From an uncultured Clostridia bacterium (GTDB lineage Bacteria > Bacillota > Clostridia > Christensenellales > Borkfalkiaceae), in contig CANRND010000007.1 in NCBI GenBank assembly GCA_947631905.1, positions 16,077 to 80,076 of the forward strand: 64,000 bases of DNA, written 5' to 3'. A program made the translations under genes and the position numbers. Each line of letters begins with the position of its first letter. Position 1 is the stretch's first letter. Of the stretch, positions 61,783 through 64,000 are shown in pieces. The notes below the pieces were generated by a model. The model was not told where the DNA came from. It did no database searches and worked only from the letters and a program-made list of their open reading frames with translations.

Positions 61783-63864
61783 TCAGTCCCTCTTTGTGCG
61801 GCCCGAAATGATCTTTTCGGAGAGGCTCTTCGGGACTTCCGCATAGTGGTCGAACTGCATCGTGAACTGTCCTCTGCCCTGCGTTCTCGAACGCAGATCG
61901 GTGGCGTAGCCGAACATCTCCGAAAGCGGCACTTCCGCGTCGATGATCTTCGCGCCGTTCCTATCGTCGGTGCCGAGGATGTTGCCGCGGCGGCCCGAGA
62001 TGTTGCCCATAAGGTCGCCGAAGTAATCTTCGGGGGTGACGATCTCCACTTTCATGATGGGTTCGAGCAAAACGGGCTGCGCTTTTTCCAAACCGTTTTT
62101 GAGCGCCATGGAACCCGCGATCTTGAACGCCATTTCCGAGGAGTCGACCTCGTGGTAGCTTCCGTCGTAGACCTCGACTTTGAAGTCCATGATCTCATAG
62201 CCCGCGAGGAAGCCGTTTTTGGCGGCCTCCTGGATGCCCTTGTCGATGGCGGGGATATATTCTTTGGGAATAGAGCCGCCCACCGTCTGGTCCTCAAAGC
62301 TGTAACCTGCGCCGCGCTCCTGCGGGATGAGCCTGATCTTGCAGTGGCCGTATTGGCCCTTGCCGCCCGACTGCCGCTTGTACATGCCCTCCGCTTCGAC
62401 CGCTTTTTTGAACGTTTCGCGGTAGGCGACCTGCGGCGCGCCGACGTTGGCTTCCACATGGAACTCGCGCAGAAGCCTGTCCACGATGATGTCGAGGTGC
62501 AACTCGCCCATGCCCGCGATGATGGTCTGCCCCGTCTCCTGGTCGGTATAAGTGCGGAACGTGGGGTCCTCCTCGGCGAGCTTGACGAGCGCCATCGTCA
62601 TCTTCTCCTGCCCCGCTTTCGTCTTGGGTTCGAGGGAGAGCTGGATGACGGGTTCGGGGAACTCCATCTTTTCGAGAATGATGGGGTTCTTCTCGTCGCA
62701 GAGCGTATCGCCCGTCGTGGTGTTTTTAAGCCCCACGATCGCGCAGATGTCGCCCGAATAGATCTTGTCGATGTCCCGCCGCTCGTTCGCGTGCATCTGC
62801 ACGAGACGGCCTACGCGCTCTTTTTTGCCCTTTGTGGAGTTATACACATAGGAGCCCGCTTCGAGTACGCCCGAGTAGCAACGGAAATAGGCGAGCGTTC
62901 CCACATAGGGATCGGTCGCAATTTTGAATGCAAGCCCGGAGAAAGGTTCCTCGTCCGAAGTCTTACGTTCCTCTTCCTGCTCCGTGTCGGGATTGACGCC
63001 CTTTACGTGGTCGACGTCGAGAGGGCTGGGCAGGAAGTTGATGACCGCGTCGAGCAAGAACTGCACGCCCTTGTTGCGGTAAGAAGAGCCGCAGAGCATG
63101 GGAATGGCGTCCGATTTCAGACAGCGCATACGCATGCCCTTGATGATGTCCTCTTCGGAAAGATCCCCCTCTTCGAGGAATTTTTCCATCAGTTCGTCAT
63201 CTGCGAGCGCCGCTTCCTCCGCGAGCTTCGCGCGGTATTCTTTGGCGGTCTCCATGAGGTCGGCGGGAATGGGTTCCTTGCGGAAATCCTTGCCGAGATC
63301 GTCGTAGTAGACCTCCGCCTCCATCTTGATGAGGTCGATGATGCCGCGGAAAGAGCCTTCCTTGCCGATGGGAAGCTCGATCGGAACGGGGTTCGCGCCG
63401 AGCCGTTCGCGGATCATTTGCTCCACATGGAAGAAATCCGCGCCGTTGATGTCCATCTTGTTGACATAGGCGATACGCGGGACCTTATACTTGTCCGCCT
63501 GCCGCCATACGGTTTCGGACTGCGGCTCCACGCCGCCCTTTGCACAGAAAGTGGCGACGGCGCCGTCGAGGACGCGGAGCGAACGCTCCACTTCCACCGT
63601 AAAGTCGACGTGGCCAGGCGTATCGATGATGTTGAAACGATGCCCTTTCCAGATACAGGTGGTGGCGGCGGAAGTAATGGTGATGCCGCGTTCCTGCTCC
63701 TGCACCATCCAGTCCATCGTCGCGGCGCCCTCGTGGACTTCGCCCAGCTTGTGCGTCTTGCCCGTGTAGAACAAAATACGCTCGGTGGTGGTGGTCTTTC
63801 CGGCGTCGATATGCGCCATGATCCCGAAATTTCTGGTATGCGCTAAATCGTATTCTCTTGGCAT
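61783..63864 (-). CDS. fusA: Elongation factor G
   Basis: 693 residues. A GTPase that drives translocation. [20 protein letters not shown] is the usual start; [15 protein letters not shown] (G1), DTPGHVDFT (G3), NKMDINGAD (G4) and the [18 protein letters not shown] domain-IV text are all present. It follows the rpsG stop by about 18 bp in the str operon order rpsL-rpsG-fusA-tuf. Confidence 0.99.
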   Translation of the reverse strand: MPREYDLAHTRNFGIMAHIDAGKTTTTERILFYTGKTHKLGEVHEGAATMDWMVQEQERGITITSAATTCIWKGHRFNIIDTPGHVDFTVEVERSLRVLDGAVATFCAKGGVEPQSETVWRQADKYKVPRIAYVNKMDINGADFFHVEQMIRERLGANPVPIELPIGKEGSFRGIIDLIKMEAEVYYDDLGKDFRKEPIPADLMETAKEYRAKLAEEAALADDELMEKFLEEGDLSEEDIIKGMRMRCLKSDAIPMLCGSSYRNKGVQFLLDAVINFLPSPLDVDHVKGVNPDTEQEEERKTSDEEPFSGLAFKIATDPYVGTLAYFRCYSGVLEAGSYVYNSTKGKKERVGRLVQMHANERRDIDKIYSGDICAIVGLKNTTTGDTLCDEKNPIILEKMEFPEPVIQLSLEPKTKAGQEKMTMALVKLAEEDPTFRTYTDQETGQTIIAGMGELHLDIIVDRLLREFHVEANVGAPQVAYRETFKKAVEAEGMYKRQSGGKGQYGHCKIRLIPQERGAGYSFEDQTVGGSIPKEYIPAIDKGIQEAAKNGFLAGYEIMDFKVEVYDGSYHEVDSSEMAFKIAGSMALKNGLEKAQPVLLEPIMKVEIVTPEDYFGDLMGNISGRRGNILGTDDRNGAKIIDAEVPLSEMFGYATDLRSRTQGRGQFTMQFDHYAEVPKSLSEKIISGRTKRD

Positions 63865-63882
63865 AAGTTACTTGTTCTCCTC

Positions 63883-63957
63883 TCAGAATCTGAAATGAGC
63901 AAACGCCTTGTTGGCTTCCGCCATTCTGTGGGTATCTTCTTTCTTCTTCACGGACGC
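63883..63957 (-). pseudogene. rpsG: 3' fragment of rpsG (ribosomal protein S7)
   Basis: Twenty-four codons plus stop: ASVKKKEDTHRMAEANKAFA, then HFRF, the S7 C terminus. The frame is broken just upstream by TAG (63960-63958), where the sequence becomes a mirror image. The missing part is therefore best explained by a chimeric or fold-back sequence end rather than by a real gene defect. Confidence 0.85.
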
Positions 63958-64000
63958 CTATAACAATACGGGCGCGTCCGTGAAGAAGAAAGAAGATACC
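63931..64000. repeat. Perfect 27-bp inverted repeat at the end of the window
   Basis: 63931-63957 and 63974-64000 are exact reverse complements with a 16-nt loop. The right arm duplicates rpsG coding sequence on the opposite strand. Confidence 0.9.

Overview
The window looks like part of a chromosome from an anaerobic, spore-forming member of the Clostridia (Bacillota). The evidence is spoIIGA, sigE and sigG, a YlmC/YmxH-type sporulation protein, a DnaD-type replication protein, RNase J, EF-G and EF-Tu of Gram-positive type, and promoters of sigma-A type that almost all have a 17-nt spacer. The DNA is GC-rich for the class. With two roughly 10-kb repeat-rich surface proteins and very few cultured-type landmarks, an uncultured gut lineage (Christensenellales-like) is my guess, not a demonstrated fact. 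No phage, insertion sequence or CRISPR array is visible.

Layout. Positions 1-4827 (minus): a tight operon of alpha/beta-hydrolase-like protein, signal peptidase I, DegV, a membrane protein, an ACT protein and UPF0210 (cut by the window start). 4837-8555 (minus): sbcC-sbcD, divergent from the dnaD-like gene (8654-10360) through abutting -10 boxes. 10.4-14.6 kb: the sporulation block, with ylmC, sigG (plus strand), a zinc-ribbon protein, a GH27 alpha-galactosidase, sigE and spoIIGA, then a DnaA-box cluster and tRNA-Arg(ACG). 15.3-25.5 kb: a 3,395-residue BspA-type leucine-rich-repeat lipoprotein. 25.9-29.4 kb: small metabolic, regulatory and transport genes (DUF1295, DegV, XRE regulator, BioY). 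29.5-32.4 kb: a SipW-like peptidase fused to a TasA-like domain, a repeat-bearing spacer, and metK. 32.5-43.1 kb: a second giant repeat protein, split by one in-frame stop near its N terminus. 43.4-49 kb: MATE exporter with a terminator in its leader, two tandem paralogues, a hydrolase, a PflX-like radical SAM protein and galE. 49-57 kb: ABC-F ATPase, Hsp20, a YugP-like protein lacking its zinc motif, malic enzyme, a SPOR-like protein, peptidase U32, an O-methyltransferase and a membrane protein. 57-64 kb: RNase J, a BrkB-family membrane protein, tuf, fusA and a fragment of rpsG at a fold-back sequence end.

The most unusual things are: (i) a SipW-type peptidase and a TasA-like substrate in one reading frame; (ii) a promoter, short in-frame leader ORF and intrinsic terminator ahead of the MATE gene, which looks like translation-coupled attenuation; (iii) four genes (XRE, bioY, a hydrolase, a PflX-like gene) whose promoters place +1 exactly on the A of the ATG, predicting leaderless mRNAs; (iv) two degenerate enzymes, an alpha/beta hydrolase with Arg at the nucleophile position and a YugP homologue without HExxH; (v) a DnaD protein ending in a DnaC/DnaI-like zinc motif; and (vi) a dispersed palindromic intergenic repeat TATGTCNNNCATA at two loci 40 kb apart.

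All coordinates and motif calls come from reading the sequence and the ORF track. Family names come from recall of family motifs, with no database search.
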